Shown piece after piece: positions 22,432-32,242 of a stretch of 39,907 bases of DNA. The position numbers and the translations under genes were made by a program. The stretch spans positions 9,023 to 48,929 of the forward strand of contig ONSC01000005.1 in NCBI GenBank assembly GCA_900320365.1, given 5' to 3'. Source of the stretch: an uncultured Bacteroidales bacterium. GTDB taxonomy: Bacteria > Bacteroidota > Bacteroidia > Bacteroidales > UBA932. Under the pieces are notes generated by a model that was not told the origin of the DNA, made no database searches, and worked only from the letters and a program-made list of their open reading frames with translations. How positions within the stretch are numbered: position 1 is the first letter of the stretch; each line of letters starts with the position of its first letter.

Positions 22432-24441
22432 ATGAGACGACTAACCACTATTCTCCTCGCCGCCGCGGCAATCCTCCTGCTGACTTCTGCTGACAAGAAC
22501 AAGAAAGGGACAACCCAGGGAACTGGCTATCCGATTTCCCCTGTCCAGTTTACCTCAGTCAAGGTTTCTGAAGGTTTCTGGGGTCAGCGTCTGAAGGCTT
22601 CCAGGGAAGTGACCATCCCTTTGGCTTTCAGCAAGTGCGAGGAGACGGGTCGCTACGAGAACTTCGTCAAGGCCGCAAATCCAAGTGAGGAATATAAAGT
22701 GGGAGGATTCTCTTTTGACGACACTGATGTCTACAAGACCATCGAGGGTGCCAGCTATGTCCTTCAGACCTATCCCGACAAGAAACTCGAAGCCTACATA
22801 GACAGTGTTCTGGTCATTGTCGCGGGTGGTCAGGAACCGGATGGATATCTCTATACCTCCAGGACTATGAATCCCAAGCATCCGCACGAATGGTCCGGAT
22901 CGCACAGATGGGAGAAGGTCGAGGAGCTCAGCCATGAATTCTACAATCTCGGGCACATGCTTGACGGAGCGATAGCCCATTATCAAGCCACGGGGAAAAG
23001 GAATTTCCTTGACATAGCCATCAGATATGCCGATTGTGTTATCCGTGAGGTTGGTTCCGGCCCCGGTCAGGTGGATAGGGTGCCGGGGCATCAAATCGCC
23101 GAGATGGCTCTTTGCCGTCTCTATCTTGTGACTGGAGACAAGAAATATCTCGACCAGGCCAAGTATTTCCTTGATCGGAGGGGAAGGACCGCCCACCGGG
23201 ATTCATATAACCAGTCGCATGTGCCGATTGTAGAGCAGGACGAGGCTGTCGGCCATGCGGTGAGGGCGACTTACATGTATTCCGGAATTGCGGATGTGGC
23301 CGCCTTGACGGGTGACCAGGCCTACATTGACGCCATAGACAGGATTTGGGATAATATCGTAAGCAAGAAGTATTATATCACCGGGGGGATAGGCGCTTCC
23401 CGTAGTGGAGAGGCTTTCGGAAAGAATTACGAGCTCCCGAACGCTGAAGCTTATTGTGAGACCTGCGCGGCGATAGGCAACGTCTATGTCAACCACAGGA
23501 TGTTCCTGCTCCATGGTGATTCGAAGTATTACGATGTTCTGGAGCGTACTCTTTACAATGGGATTCTTTCCGGAGTGTCACTTCAGGGAGACGGATTCTT
23601 CTATCCCAATCCTCTCGCGACTGAAGGAGGCTATGAGCGTAAGCCTTGGTTCGGTTGCGCTTGCTGCCCATCGAATATCTGCCGCTTCATCCCGTCTGTC
23701 CCTGGATATGTCTACGCCGTAAAGGATGATGATCTTTATGTCAACCTTTATATGTCCAACACCTTGACACAGAAGGTCAAGGGAAAGGAGGTCGTCTTGC
23801 GTCAGGAGACCTCATATCCTTGGAACGGGGATGTGGAGATATCCATAGACAAGAACGCCGCCAAGGAGTTCTCCTTGAAGCTTCGCATACCCGGGTGGGT
23901 TAGAGGTGAGGTGGCTCCTGGGGGACTGTATTCTTATGCTGACGGGAAGTCGTTGAGTTATAAGGTTCTGGTCAATGGAGAGGAGGTCTCTTCAGACCTT
24001 AACAAGGGCTATTTCACTATCACGAGAAAATGGAAAAAGGGTGACAAGGTATCCCTTCATCTGGACATGGAGCCAAGGGTCGTGACAGCCAGGGAGGAAG
24101 TTGAGGCGGACCGGGGCAAAATAGCCGTAGAGAGGGGGCCTATAGTCTATTGCGCCGAGCAACCTGACAATGATTTCCGGGTCTCCGGTCTGTTGGTCGG
24201 AGAGAATCCGGAGATGAAAGTGACTGATGGAGACATAGTCGGCCATCCTATCAAAAAGATAACCCTGAAAGGACGATACTTCACCCACGGCCTGAATCGC
24301 GGGGAGATGATGATCAGGGATGTGACTGCTACCCTGATACCGTACTATGCCTGGTGTCATAGGGGAGCCGGTTATATGTCCGTATGGCTGGCGAAAGACT
24401 TCAATGCTGTTGAAGTGGCGCCTTGCGAGTTATTGATATAA
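22432..24441 (+). CDS. GH127 beta-L-arabinofuranosidase
   Basis: A 669-residue glycoside hydrolase with a Sec signal peptide (MRRLTTILLAAAAILLLTSA), probably periplasmic. The (alpha/alpha)6-barrel core has EAYCETCAAIGN (metal Glu and Cys) and GCACCPSNICR (the vicinal Cys pair that includes the Cys nucleophile and zinc ligands known in GH127 HypBA1). C-terminal beta domains follow, including FSLKLRIPGWV and VERGPIVYCAEQ. GH127 enzymes release beta-L-arabinofuranose from plant hydroxyproline-rich glycoproteins or pectic side chains. An upstream in-frame TTG (22381) overlaps the promoter and is rejected as start. It is the first gene of the arabinose operon, 24 nt before the mutarotase. Confidence 0.9.
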   Translation: MRRLTTILLAAAAILLLTSADKNKKGTTQGTGYPISPVQFTSVKVSEGFWGQRLKASREVTIPLAFSKCEETGRYENFVKAANPSEEYKVGGFSFDDTDVYKTIEGASYVLQTYPDKKLEAYIDSVLVIVAGGQEPDGYLYTSRTMNPKHPHEWSGSHRWEKVEELSHEFYNLGHMLDGAIAHYQATGKRNFLDIAIRYADCVIREVGSGPGQVDRVPGHQIAEMALCRLYLVTGDKKYLDQAKYFLDRRGRTAHRDSYNQSHVPIVEQDEAVGHAVRATYMYSGIADVAALTGDQAYIDAIDRIWDNIVSKKYYITGGIGASRSGEAFGKNYELPNAEAYCETCAAIGNVYVNHRMFLLHGDSKYYDVLERTLYNGILSGVSLQGDGFFYPNPLATEGGYERKPWFGCACCPSNICRFIPSVPGYVYAVKDDDLYVNLYMSNTLTQKVKGKEVVLRQETSYPWNGDVEISIDKNAAKEFSLKLRIPGWVRGEVAPGGLYSYADGKSLSYKVLVNGEEVSSDLNKGYFTITRKWKKGDKVSLHLDMEPRVVTAREEVEADRGKIAVERGPIVYCAEQPDNDFRVSGLLVGENPEMKVTDGDIVGHPIKKITLKGRYFTHGLNRGEMMIRDVTATLIPYYAWCHRGAGYMSVWLAKDFNAVEVAPCELLI

Positions 24442-24465
24442 TTGATTTAAAAACATTATACCGCT

Positions 24466-25605
24466 ATGTTTAAAAAGTTGTTTGTTATCTGTGCCGCCGC
24501 CCTGCTGGTTATGGGCTGCGCTGATAAAGCTCCCAAGCTAACGAAGTCGGGTCTGAACCCCGATGATTTCAAAGCCGAGAGGGATGGTGGAGTCACCGCC
24601 CTGTACACCCTTACCAATAAGTCCGGGATGGAGGTCTGCGTCACCAATTTTGGTGGACGTATCGTCTCTATCATGGTTCCTGACAAGAAGGGTGAGTACA
24701 AGGATGTCGTCCTTGGCTTTGACACCATCAAGGATTATTTCCCGGAGAACAACCAGACTGATTATGGCGCCACGATCGGGCGCTACGCCAACCGTATCGC
24801 CCAGGGAAAGATCACTGTGGAAGGCGTTGAGTATCAGCTGCCCCAGAATAACTACGGGCATTGCCTCCATGGCGGTCCGAACGGGTGGCAGTACAAGGTT
24901 TGGGAGACCGTTGAGGCTGACGGTAGCCATTTGAAGATCAAGACTGTATCCCCTGATGGCGATGCCAACTTCCCCGGTACCGTGACCGCTTTTGTCACCT
25001 TCACCTTGACAGAGGACAATGCTATCGACATCCAATACGAGGCCACCACGGACAAGACAACGGTCATCAATATGACTAATCACTCTTATTTCAATCTCGC
25101 TGGTGACCCTGCGAATCATTGCGTCGAAGATGATGAACTCTATATAAACGCGGCTAATTTCACTCCGGTTGATGACACCTTCATGACCACTGGTGAGATC
25201 GCTCCTGTCGAGGGAACTCCGATGGACTTCCGCACCGCCAAACTTGTGGGTAAGGACATCAACGCCGACTATGACCAGCTCCACAATGGAAAGGGATATG
25301 ACCACAACTGGGTCTTGGACACCGGTTGCGATGACACCGTCCTTGCCGCTGAGCTATATTGCCCGGAATCTGGCATCGCTATGAAAGAATACACAAATGA
25401 GCCTGGTGTCCAGATCTACGCCGGCAACTTCCTTGATGGCACCGTGACCGGAAAGAAGGGGATTGTCTACAACTTCCGTCACGCCATTTGCCTTGAGACC
25501 CAGAAGTATCCTGACACTCCCAACAAACCTGAGTGGCCCTCAGCCTTGTTGAAACCCGGGGAGAAGTACACAAGCCATTGCGTCTTCGCCTTCTCCGTGA
25601 GGTAA
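24466..25605 (+). CDS. galM: Aldose 1-epimerase (mutarotase) lipoprotein
   Basis: A 379-residue GalM-fold mutarotase with a lipoprotein signal (LLVMGC, Cys18), so it works in the envelope rather than the cytoplasm. Motifs are GRYANRIAQGK, NNYGHCLHGG (catalytic His region), NHSYFNLAG (second His), GYDHNW, and a C-terminal Glu region in PGVQIYAGNF. The likely role is interconverting alpha and beta anomers of released L-arabinose before uptake. It lies between GH127 and the symporter, with one base to the latter (TAA-T-ATG). Confidence 0.93.
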   Translation: MFKKLFVICAAALLVMGCADKAPKLTKSGLNPDDFKAERDGGVTALYTLTNKSGMEVCVTNFGGRIVSIMVPDKKGEYKDVVLGFDTIKDYFPENNQTDYGATIGRYANRIAQGKITVEGVEYQLPQNNYGHCLHGGPNGWQYKVWETVEADGSHLKIKTVSPDGDANFPGTVTAFVTFTLTEDNAIDIQYEATTDKTTVINMTNHSYFNLAGDPANHCVEDDELYINAANFTPVDDTFMTTGEIAPVEGTPMDFRTAKLVGKDINADYDQLHNGKGYDHNWVLDTGCDDTVLAAELYCPESGIAMKEYTNEPGVQIYAGNFLDGTVTGKKGIVYNFRHAICLETQKYPDTPNKPEWPSALLKPGEKYTSHCVFAFSVR

Positions 25606-25606
25606 T

Positions 25607-27301
25607 ATGGATCTGAACCGAATCACTCTCCAGTCTTGGGACTGGATTGTCATCGCCATATTCTTCGCGGCGATGGTTTGGATTGTCCTGGACGTCTTCC
25701 GGAAGAAAAAGGAGACGTCCGGTGACTATTTCCTTGACGGGCGTTCGGCGACATGGTTGGCGATAGGCGCGTCAATATTCGCTTCCAACATAGGCTCCGA
25801 ACACCTTATCGGTCTCGCTGGCACTGGCGCCTCGGCAGGAATGGCCCAGGCCCACTGGGAGATCCAGGGCTGGATGATCCTGATTCTCGGCTGGGTATTC
25901 GTTCCTTTCTACCAGAGAAGCATGGTCTATACGATGCCTGAGTTTCTGGAGAAGCGCTACAACAAGGAAAGCCGTGGCATATTGACTTACCTCTCGCTCG
26001 CGAGTTATGTCCTCACAAAGGTCTCCGTGACTGTCATGGCTGGAGGTCTGGCGCTTAACGCTTTGCTGGGCATCAACTTCTGGGTGGCGGCGTTGGCCCT
26101 GGTGGTAATAACCGCTATCTACACTATTATAGGCGGCATGGAGTCAGTCCTGAAGACTTCTGTCCTGCAAACACCGATCTTGCTTCTAGGCTCTTTGGTA
26201 ATACTCTGGATAGGCCTTAAGGAGCTCGGCGGATGGAACGCCATGATGGACATCTGCGCTGCGCAGCCGGTCAATGAATATGGCGACTCGATGACTACGC
26301 TGATGCGTAGCGGGAAGGACACTGAGTTCCCTTGGTATGGAGCCCTATTCGGCTCGGCCATCATCGGTTTCTGGTACTGGTGTACCGACCAGTTCATCGT
26401 CCAGAGAGTCCTCTCCGGCAAGGATCAGAAGGAGTCTCGCAGGGGAACGATATTCGGAGCATATCTCAAACTACTTCCGGTGTTCTTATTCCTTATCCCC
26501 GGAATGATAGCCTTTGCCCTGACTAAGACTCCTGATTCCCAGACTGGCCAGATGCTTGCGTCCGCACTCGGTCTGCAGGCGGACGGCACTCTAGCCAATC
26601 CTGATCTCGCTTTCCCGATGCTGGTCAACACCTTGCTGCCTGTCGGCCTGAAAGGAGTCGTGATTTGCGGGGTTCTCGCCGCTCTCATGAGTTCGCTGGC
26701 TTCGCTGTACAACTCATCCGCGATGTTGTACACGATCGACATTTATAAACGTCGCAACCCTGACACTCCGGAGAAGAAACTGGTCCGTATCGGCAGGTTG
26801 GCCACCGTGATAGTTGTTGTGTTCGGTGTCCTTTGGATCCTGGTGATCCAAAAGATGGGTAAAAGCCTATATAACTATATCCAAAGCGTCCAGAGTCTTG
26901 TCGCCCCGTCCATCGCCGCGGTGTTCCTTCTGGGAGTATGCTGGAAGAGGACGTCGCCCAAGGCCGGTATGTGGACATTGATCGCAGGTCTGGCGCTAGG
27001 CTTGACGCGACTGGTCACGATGATAATTAATCCCGAGTCCCACAACGCTTTCACCTTCGTTTTCAACGAGATGAATGTCTATGCGTTCTGCGTGTGGATG
27101 TTCCTGTTCTGCGTTGTCCTTGCCCTGGTGGTGACGATGATCACTCCAAAGCCTTCCGATGAGCAGGTCAGAGGCCTTTGTTTCGGCACTGCAACGCCTG
27201 AGCAGAAAGCGGCCACAAGGGCTTCCTGGGGAGCTTGGGACATCATCCACTCTTGCGTTATCCTGGCTGTGACCGTCGCGTTTTACATTTATTTCTGGTA
27301 G
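25607..27301 (+). CDS. Sodium/sugar symporter, SGLT type (SSS family)
   Basis: A 564-residue inner-membrane symporter with about 14 hydrophobic helices. The N-terminal SSS signature includes GDYFLDGRSATWLAIGASIF and the sodium/sugar-site region ASNIGSEHLIGLAGTGA. Later FWYWCTDQFIVQRVLSGKD and LMSSLASLYNSSAMLYTIDIYK match the SGLT subgroup. Context predicts Na+-driven L-arabinose (or arabinoside) import. It is 3 nt upstream of araD. Confidence 0.92.
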   Translation: MDLNRITLQSWDWIVIAIFFAAMVWIVLDVFRKKKETSGDYFLDGRSATWLAIGASIFASNIGSEHLIGLAGTGASAGMAQAHWEIQGWMILILGWVFVPFYQRSMVYTMPEFLEKRYNKESRGILTYLSLASYVLTKVSVTVMAGGLALNALLGINFWVAALALVVITAIYTIIGGMESVLKTSVLQTPILLLGSLVILWIGLKELGGWNAMMDICAAQPVNEYGDSMTTLMRSGKDTEFPWYGALFGSAIIGFWYWCTDQFIVQRVLSGKDQKESRRGTIFGAYLKLLPVFLFLIPGMIAFALTKTPDSQTGQMLASALGLQADGTLANPDLAFPMLVNTLLPVGLKGVVICGVLAALMSSLASLYNSSAMLYTIDIYKRRNPDTPEKKLVRIGRLATVIVVVFGVLWILVIQKMGKSLYNYIQSVQSLVAPSIAAVFLLGVCWKRTSPKAGMWTLIAGLALGLTRLVTMIINPESHNAFTFVFNEMNVYAFCVWMFLFCVVLALVVTMITPKPSDEQVRGLCFGTATPEQKAATRASWGAWDIIHSCVILAVTVAFYIYFW

Positions 27302-27304
27302 ACA

Positions 27305-28048
27305 ATGTTAGAAGAACTGAAACAAAAAGTCTGGCAAGCCAACCTTGATCTCGTCAAAAGCGGCCTGGTCCTTTTCACCTGGGGCAACGCCTCAGCGATC
27401 GACCGTAAGTCCGGACTTGTGGTGATCAAGCCCAGCGGAGTCGCATATGATATGATGAAGCCGGAGGACATGGTCGTGGTCGATTTGAAGGGGAGTATCG
27501 TGGAAGGATCTTTGAGGCCATCCTCGGACACTCCGACTCATCTTGTTCTCTATAAGGCGTTTCCGAATATCGGGGGAGTTGTCCACACCCACTCCACTTA
27601 CGCTACGGCGTGGGCTCAGGTCGGGAGGAATATTCCCAATATCGGGACTACTCATGCCGATTATTTCCATGACGACATTCCTTGCACCCGTGACATGAAA
27701 AAGGCTGAGGTGTTCGGGGAATACGAGAAGGAGACGGGCAACGTGATAGTGGAGCGTTTCAAGAATATGAATCCAGACGACACCCCTGCTGTCCTTGTAC
27801 GGAACCATGGGCCGTTCACGTGGGGGACTGACGTGTTCAACGCTGTCCATAACGCCGTGGTGCTTGAGGAGGTGGCAAAGATGGCGTTCATCTCCTCGAC
27901 CCTGCAGTTGCCTACACTGGATGTCATCGACCATGAGCCATCTATGAACAAGCATCTGATAGAGAAGCATTTTAGCCGTAAACACGGCCCTGACGCATAT
28001 TACGGTCAGGTCGGTCATTCTGAGCGAAGCGAAGAATCTGATAATTAA
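27305..28048 (+). CDS. araD: L-ribulose-5-phosphate 4-epimerase AraD, with a repeat-derived C-terminal tail
   Basis: A 247-residue class-II aldolase-fold epimerase making D-xylulose 5-phosphate from L-ribulose 5-phosphate. It has [10 protein letters not shown] (phosphate binding), [13 protein letters not shown] (two zinc His), [15 protein letters not shown] (third zinc His region) and the usual C-terminal HGPDAYYGQ near residue 235. Homologues normally end at YYGQ; here 12 more residues follow ([12 protein letters not shown]), encoded by a dispersed 26-bp repeat at 28014-28039 that replaced the original stop. The enzyme core is intact and should be active. araA follows after 12 nt. Confidence 0.95.
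   Translation: MLEELKQKVWQANLDLVKSGLVLFTWGNASAIDRKSGLVVIKPSGVAYDMMKPEDMVVVDLKGSIVEGSLRPSSDTPTHLVLYKAFPNIGGVVHTHSTYATAWAQVGRNIPNIGTTHADYFHDDIPCTRDMKKAEVFGEYEKETGNVIVERFKNMNPDDTPAVLVRNHGPFTWGTDVFNAVHNAVVLEEVAKMAFISSTLQLPTLDVIDHEPSMNKHLIEKHFSRKHGPDAYYGQVGHSERSEESDN
28014..28039 (+). repeat. Dispersed 26-bp repeat, copy 1 (HSERSEES type)
   Basis: The element runs from GTCATTCTGAGCG to AGCGAAGAATCT and translates as GHSERSEES in the araD frame. The same family occurs reversed at 33645-33670 with 22 of 26 identical bases. Contained near-palindromes (TTC..GAA) suggest a REP-like short hairpin element. Confidence 0.8.
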
Positions 28049-28060
28049 AGCATAAGCAAT

Positions 28061-29602
28061 ATGATAAAGCAATACGAAAACTTCGAAGTCTGGTTCGTCA
28101 CTGGAGCGCAGCTGCTCTATGGAGGTGACGCTGTGGTCCAAGTGGACGGTCATTCCAATGAGATGGTGGCGGGGATGAACGCCTCCGGCCTTCTGCCGGT
28201 GAAGGTCGTTTATAAAGGCACCGCCAACTCCTCATCTGAGGTCCTGGATGTGATGACCAAGGCTGAAAGCGATCCCAAGTGCGTGGGTGTCATCACCTGG
28301 ATGCACACTTTCTCTCCTGCCAAGATGTGGATCCATGGACTGCAGGCGCTCCGCAAGCCTCTCCTTCATCTCCATACACAGTACAACAAGGAGATTCCGT
28401 GGGAGACCATGGACATGGATTTCATGAATCTCAACCAAAGCGCTCATGGAGACAGGGAATATGCCCACATCCTCGCCCGTATGCGTAAGAACCACAAGAC
28501 TGTGGTGGGTTATTGGAAAGATCCAGCCACTCTTGGTCATATCGCTGTATGGGAGAGGGTGGCGGCCGCATGGGCTGACGCCAAGGACATGAGAATTCTC
28601 CGTTTCGGTGACCAGATGAATAATGTGGCTGTCACTGACGGCGATAAGGTGGAGGCGGAGATGAGGCTCGGCTACCACGTTGACTATGTGCCTTTCAGCG
28701 AGCTTATGACATATTTCGACAAAGTGGCTGACGCTGATGTTGACGCTCTTGTCGGGGAATATTTCAAGCTGTATGACCATGATTCTTCTCTCGAGGAGAA
28801 AGGCACGCTGCCTTACTGCAAGATTTGGAGATCCGCCAAGGCTGAGTTGACCCTGCGGGCAATCCTGGAGGACAAGAAGGCGAAAGGGTTCACGACCAAT
28901 TTCGACGATCTCGGAGATGTCAATGTCGAGGAAACCGGGAGAGGTTTCGACCAGATTCCCGGCCTCGCCTCGCAGCTCCTTATGGAAGAGGGTTATGGTT
29001 TCGGAGCTGAGGGCGACTGGAAGTCCGCTGCCCTCTACAGGACTGTTTGGTTCATGACAAGAGGCTTGTCCGAGGGGTGTTCTTTCCTTGAGGACTACAC
29101 CCTCAATTTCGATGGTCCCGCATCGGCGATCCTTCAGGCGCACATGCTGGAGATATGTCCCCTTATCGCGGCTCATAAACCCAAGCTGGAGGTTCACGAA
29201 TTGGGAATAGGAATACGTAAGACTCCGACCGCCCGTCTTGTTTTCACCAGTAAGACAGGTTATGGCGTGACGGCGACCGTGGTCGACATGGGCGGGCGTT
29301 TCCGTCTGGTCGTCAATGAGGTGGATTGCATCAAGCCTCAGCCGCTTCCTAAGCTTCCTGTGGCTTCCGCCCTGTGGATTCCCAGACCGAGTTTTGAGGT
29401 CGGAGCCGCGGCTTGGATGATGGCAGGTGGAACACACCACTCTTGTTTCTCCTATGACCTTACTCCAGAGTATTGGGAGGATTACGCCGAGATAGCCGAC
29501 ATCGAGATGGTGAAGATCGGTGCGGACACTACCCTCGAGGGAATCAAGAGGGATTTGAAAATCAATGAGATATATTACCTTCTCGGAAAAGCATTGAAGT
29601 AA
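28061..29602 (+). CDS. araA: L-arabinose isomerase AraA
   Basis: A 513-residue Mn-dependent isomerase converting L-arabinose to L-ribulose. The N-terminal VWFVTGAQLLYG, the conserved MHTFSPAKMWIHGL and LHTQYNKEIPW, and FEDYTLNF with HSCFSYDLTPEY (metal Glu/His sites) are typical. Length is within the normal 490-515 range. It lies between araD and araB, with one base to araB. Confidence 0.97.
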   Translation: MIKQYENFEVWFVTGAQLLYGGDAVVQVDGHSNEMVAGMNASGLLPVKVVYKGTANSSSEVLDVMTKAESDPKCVGVITWMHTFSPAKMWIHGLQALRKPLLHLHTQYNKEIPWETMDMDFMNLNQSAHGDREYAHILARMRKNHKTVVGYWKDPATLGHIAVWERVAAAWADAKDMRILRFGDQMNNVAVTDGDKVEAEMRLGYHVDYVPFSELMTYFDKVADADVDALVGEYFKLYDHDSSLEEKGTLPYCKIWRSAKAELTLRAILEDKKAKGFTTNFDDLGDVNVEETGRGFDQIPGLASQLLMEEGYGFGAEGDWKSAALYRTVWFMTRGLSEGCSFLEDYTLNFDGPASAILQAHMLEICPLIAAHKPKLEVHELGIGIRKTPTARLVFTSKTGYGVTATVVDMGGRFRLVVNEVDCIKPQPLPKLPVASALWIPRPSFEVGAAAWMMAGGTHHSCFSYDLTPEYWEDYAEIADIEMVKIGADTTLEGIKRDLKINEIYYLLGKALK

Positions 29603-29603
29603 T

Positions 29604-31244
29604 ATGGCAAGATATGTCATCGGATTGGACTACGGCACCGATTCCGCCAGGGCCCTCGTAGTCAACGCTGAGACAGGAGAGATCCTCGCCTCCAGTGTCA
29701 AGAATTATCCTCGTTGGTCTAGGGGCCTTTATTGCGACCCTCAGGCGAACCAATGGCGTCAGCATCCGAAGGACTATCTAGAGGTGCTGGAGTTCACCGT
29801 TAAAGACGCTTTGGCCAAATGTCCTCCTGAGGTAGCTCCCAATGTGGTCGGAATCGCCTTTGACACAACTGGTTCCACTCCGGCGTTCGCGGATTGGACC
29901 GGAACTCCGCTTGCCATGAGCGAAGAGTTTTCATCCGATCCGGATGCGATGTTCGTGCTTTGGAAGGATCACACAGCGATTAGGGAGGCTGCTGAGATCA
30001 ATGAGGCTTGCAAGGCTTCCGATGTGGATTATTCCATGTTTGAAGGTGGCATATATAGTTCCGAGTGGTTCTGGGCCAAGGCATTGCATATTCTTAGGAA
30101 CTCTCCTGAGATCGCGTCAAAAGCCAGCACAATCGTGGAGTGTTGCGAGTGGCTCCCGGCTGTCTTGACCGGTGTGACAAACCACAAGGACATCATCCGT
30201 AGCCGTTGCGCTCAGGGACATAAGTCTATGTGGAGCGAGAAGTGGGGTGGCCTTCCGCCGGAGGAGTTTCTGGCAGGCGTGGATCCGCTTCTGGCCGGTT
30301 GGAGGGCGAAGCTCTTCGACAAGACTGAGACAGCCGATAAACCAGTGGGTTACCTCTGCCCCGAATGGGCGGCGAGATTGGGCCTCAGCGTCAGTGTCGT
30401 GGTGGCCGGGGGTGCCTTTGACTGCCATATGGGCGCTGTCGGAGCCGGTGTCAAGCCCGGTTCTCTCGTAAGGGTGATTGGCACCTCTACTTGCGATGTG
30501 ATGGTGGTTCCCTACGAGGAGATAGGAGACAAATGTATCAGGGGAATATGCGGCCAGGTGGATGGCTCGGTTATTCCAGGCATGATCGGTCTTGAAGCGG
30601 GCCAGTCCAGTTTCGGGGACGTCTATGCCATGTTCCGGAAAGTTCTGGAGTGGCCTCTGAAGACGGTCTCGGGACTTGAGGGAGAGGCATTGACAGAGGC
30701 TTGCGACAATATAATACCGTCATTGACAATTGAGGCAGAGCAGGTTCCGATTTCTGAGAGCGCCATGCTGGCCACTGACTGGGTCAACGGACGTCGTACT
30801 CCGGACGCCAATCCTCTTGTCAAGGGAGCCATCACTGGCTTCACTCTTGGCACGACCGCTCCGATGATATTCAGGGCCCTTGTCGAGGCCACGGCTTTCG
30901 GCACGAAGGCCATCCATGACCGTTTCGTTGAGGAAGGTATTCATATAGATGAGGTTATCGGTATTGGCGGAATCGCCTTGAAGTCGCCGTTCGTGATGCA
31001 GGTCATGAGTGATGTTCTCGGAAAGCCGATCAAGGTATGCAAGACCATGCAAGCTTGCGCCCTTGGCGCAGCCATGTTCGCCGCGACTGCAGCAGGTGTT
31101 TATGACAAGGTTGAAGATGCTATCGATGCCATGAATTCCGGATTCTCTAAAGAATACGTTCCCGACCCGGCTCGCGGGAAGGTTTACTCTGAGCTGTATA
31201 AGAAATACTCTACCCTTGGCAACTTCACTGAGCGATGTCTTTAA
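29604..31244 (+). CDS. araB: Ribulokinase AraB
   Basis: A 546-residue FGGY-family kinase phosphorylating L-ribulose at C5. It has the N-terminal phosphate motif GLDYGTDSARALVV, the substrate region AFDTTGSTPAF, and the C-terminal ATP-site motifs VIGTSTCDV, GLEAGQSSFGD and GIGGIALKSPFVMQV, characteristic of ribulokinase. Length matches AraB rather than xylulokinase. Its 3' end overlaps the GH43 start by 10 nt, so translation may be coupled. Confidence 0.96.
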   Translation: MARYVIGLDYGTDSARALVVNAETGEILASSVKNYPRWSRGLYCDPQANQWRQHPKDYLEVLEFTVKDALAKCPPEVAPNVVGIAFDTTGSTPAFADWTGTPLAMSEEFSSDPDAMFVLWKDHTAIREAAEINEACKASDVDYSMFEGGIYSSEWFWAKALHILRNSPEIASKASTIVECCEWLPAVLTGVTNHKDIIRSRCAQGHKSMWSEKWGGLPPEEFLAGVDPLLAGWRAKLFDKTETADKPVGYLCPEWAARLGLSVSVVVAGGAFDCHMGAVGAGVKPGSLVRVIGTSTCDVMVVPYEEIGDKCIRGICGQVDGSVIPGMIGLEAGQSSFGDVYAMFRKVLEWPLKTVSGLEGEALTEACDNIIPSLTIEAEQVPISESAMLATDWVNGRRTPDANPLVKGAITGFTLGTTAPMIFRALVEATAFGTKAIHDRFVEEGIHIDEVIGIGGIALKSPFVMQVMSDVLGKPIKVCKTMQACALGAAMFAATAAGVYDKVEDAIDAMNSGFSKEYVPDPARGKVYSELYKKYSTLGNFTERCL

Positions 31245-32236
31245 GCAGAATCATACCATCTCTCTTATTGGTTTTGTCCCTCGCCAGTTGCGGTCTGGGT
31301 CATAAATCATGGGAAACAGGTGATTATCTTGTCCTTGATAGCATCTACTGCAGGGATCCGTTCATCGTGGCTGACAAAAACACGAAGACGTACTATCTTT
31401 ATCGAAGCTCGACGACTGCGGAAGGGCTGGGTGGTGTCGAGGCGTTCCGGAGCAGCGACCTTGAGAAATGGTATGGCCCGGAGAGGGTGTTTACTGTTCC
31501 GGAGGACAATGCATTGACTGGGAGTGTTTGGGCTCCGGAAGTCCATTACTATCAAGGGAACTGGTATCTCTTCGCGACCCTTAATACTGACAAGACGTGG
31601 GCGGATAAGGTGGAAGGCTGGCCGTCTTTTACTTATCGAGGGACACAGATATTCCGGTCGGACAGTCCATCCGGTCCTTTCCTCCCGCTTGGGAAAGATG
31701 TCACTACTCCCAAGGATTATATGGCTTTGGACGGGACTCTATGGGTAGAGGATGGAGTCCCTTACATGGTTTTCTGCCATGAATGGGTCCAGGTCGTCGA
31801 CGGAACGTATGAGTTGATAAGACTGAAAGAGGACTTGTCCGGAACCAGCGGCGAGCCAACAGTGTTATTCAAGGCTTCTGACGCAAAGTGGACAAAAGGG
31901 CTGTCTGAGTGGAAAGACGCGGACGGCGATACCCATAAATCTTATGTTTCCGACGGACCATTCCTCTATCGCACCAGCGGCGGTGAGTTGTTGATGCTTT
32001 GGTCCTCTTTCAATGATACTTATTGTGTCGGGATAGCCCGCTCAGCTTCCGGTAGGCTCGAAGGTCCATGGACATGCGACGATGAGCCAATAGTTGAAGA
32101 GGACGGTGGTCACTCAATGTTATTCCATGACTTTAACGGGAATATCAATTTAGTGTTCCACCGGCCTAATTCTGGTTTCAGTCATCCCGTCATCCTGCCC
32201 TTGAAGGACACGGGAATGACTCTGGAGGTATTATAA
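31235..32236 (+). CDS. GH43 family lipoprotein glycosidase (arabinan/arabinose active)
   Basis: A 333-residue lipoprotein (LVLSLASC, Cys19) with a five-bladed propeller GH43 catalytic domain. The general base Asp lies in CRDPFIVAD. SVWAPEVHYYQGNWYLF and ALDGTLWVEDGVPYMVF are core blades, and DGPFLYRTSGGELLMLWSS and EDGGHSMLFHDFNGNINLVFHRP continue the fold. GH43 members act on arabinans, arabinoxylans or xylosides; the operon favours arabinose release. Which residue is the acid Glu, and whether it acts endo or exo, I cannot settle by eye. Last gene of the operon; its stop is 6 nt from the convergent GH109-like stop. Confidence 0.88.
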   Translation: MSLSRIIPSLLLVLSLASCGLGHKSWETGDYLVLDSIYCRDPFIVADKNTKTYYLYRSSTTAEGLGGVEAFRSSDLEKWYGPERVFTVPEDNALTGSVWAPEVHYYQGNWYLFATLNTDKTWADKVEGWPSFTYRGTQIFRSDSPSGPFLPLGKDVTTPKDYMALDGTLWVEDGVPYMVFCHEWVQVVDGTYELIRLKEDLSGTSGEPTVLFKASDAKWTKGLSEWKDADGDTHKSYVSDGPFLYRTSGGELLMLWSSFNDTYCVGIARSASGRLEGPWTCDDEPIVEEDGGHSMLFHDFNGNINLVFHRPNSGFSHPVILPLKDTGMTLEVL

Positions 32237-32242
32237 ACTATT

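Noticed and set aside
28232..29620. 462-codon open frame on the minus strand opposite araA
   Set aside because: It is a mirror of the strongly biased araA codons; its translation has no recognisable domain and araA is certain.
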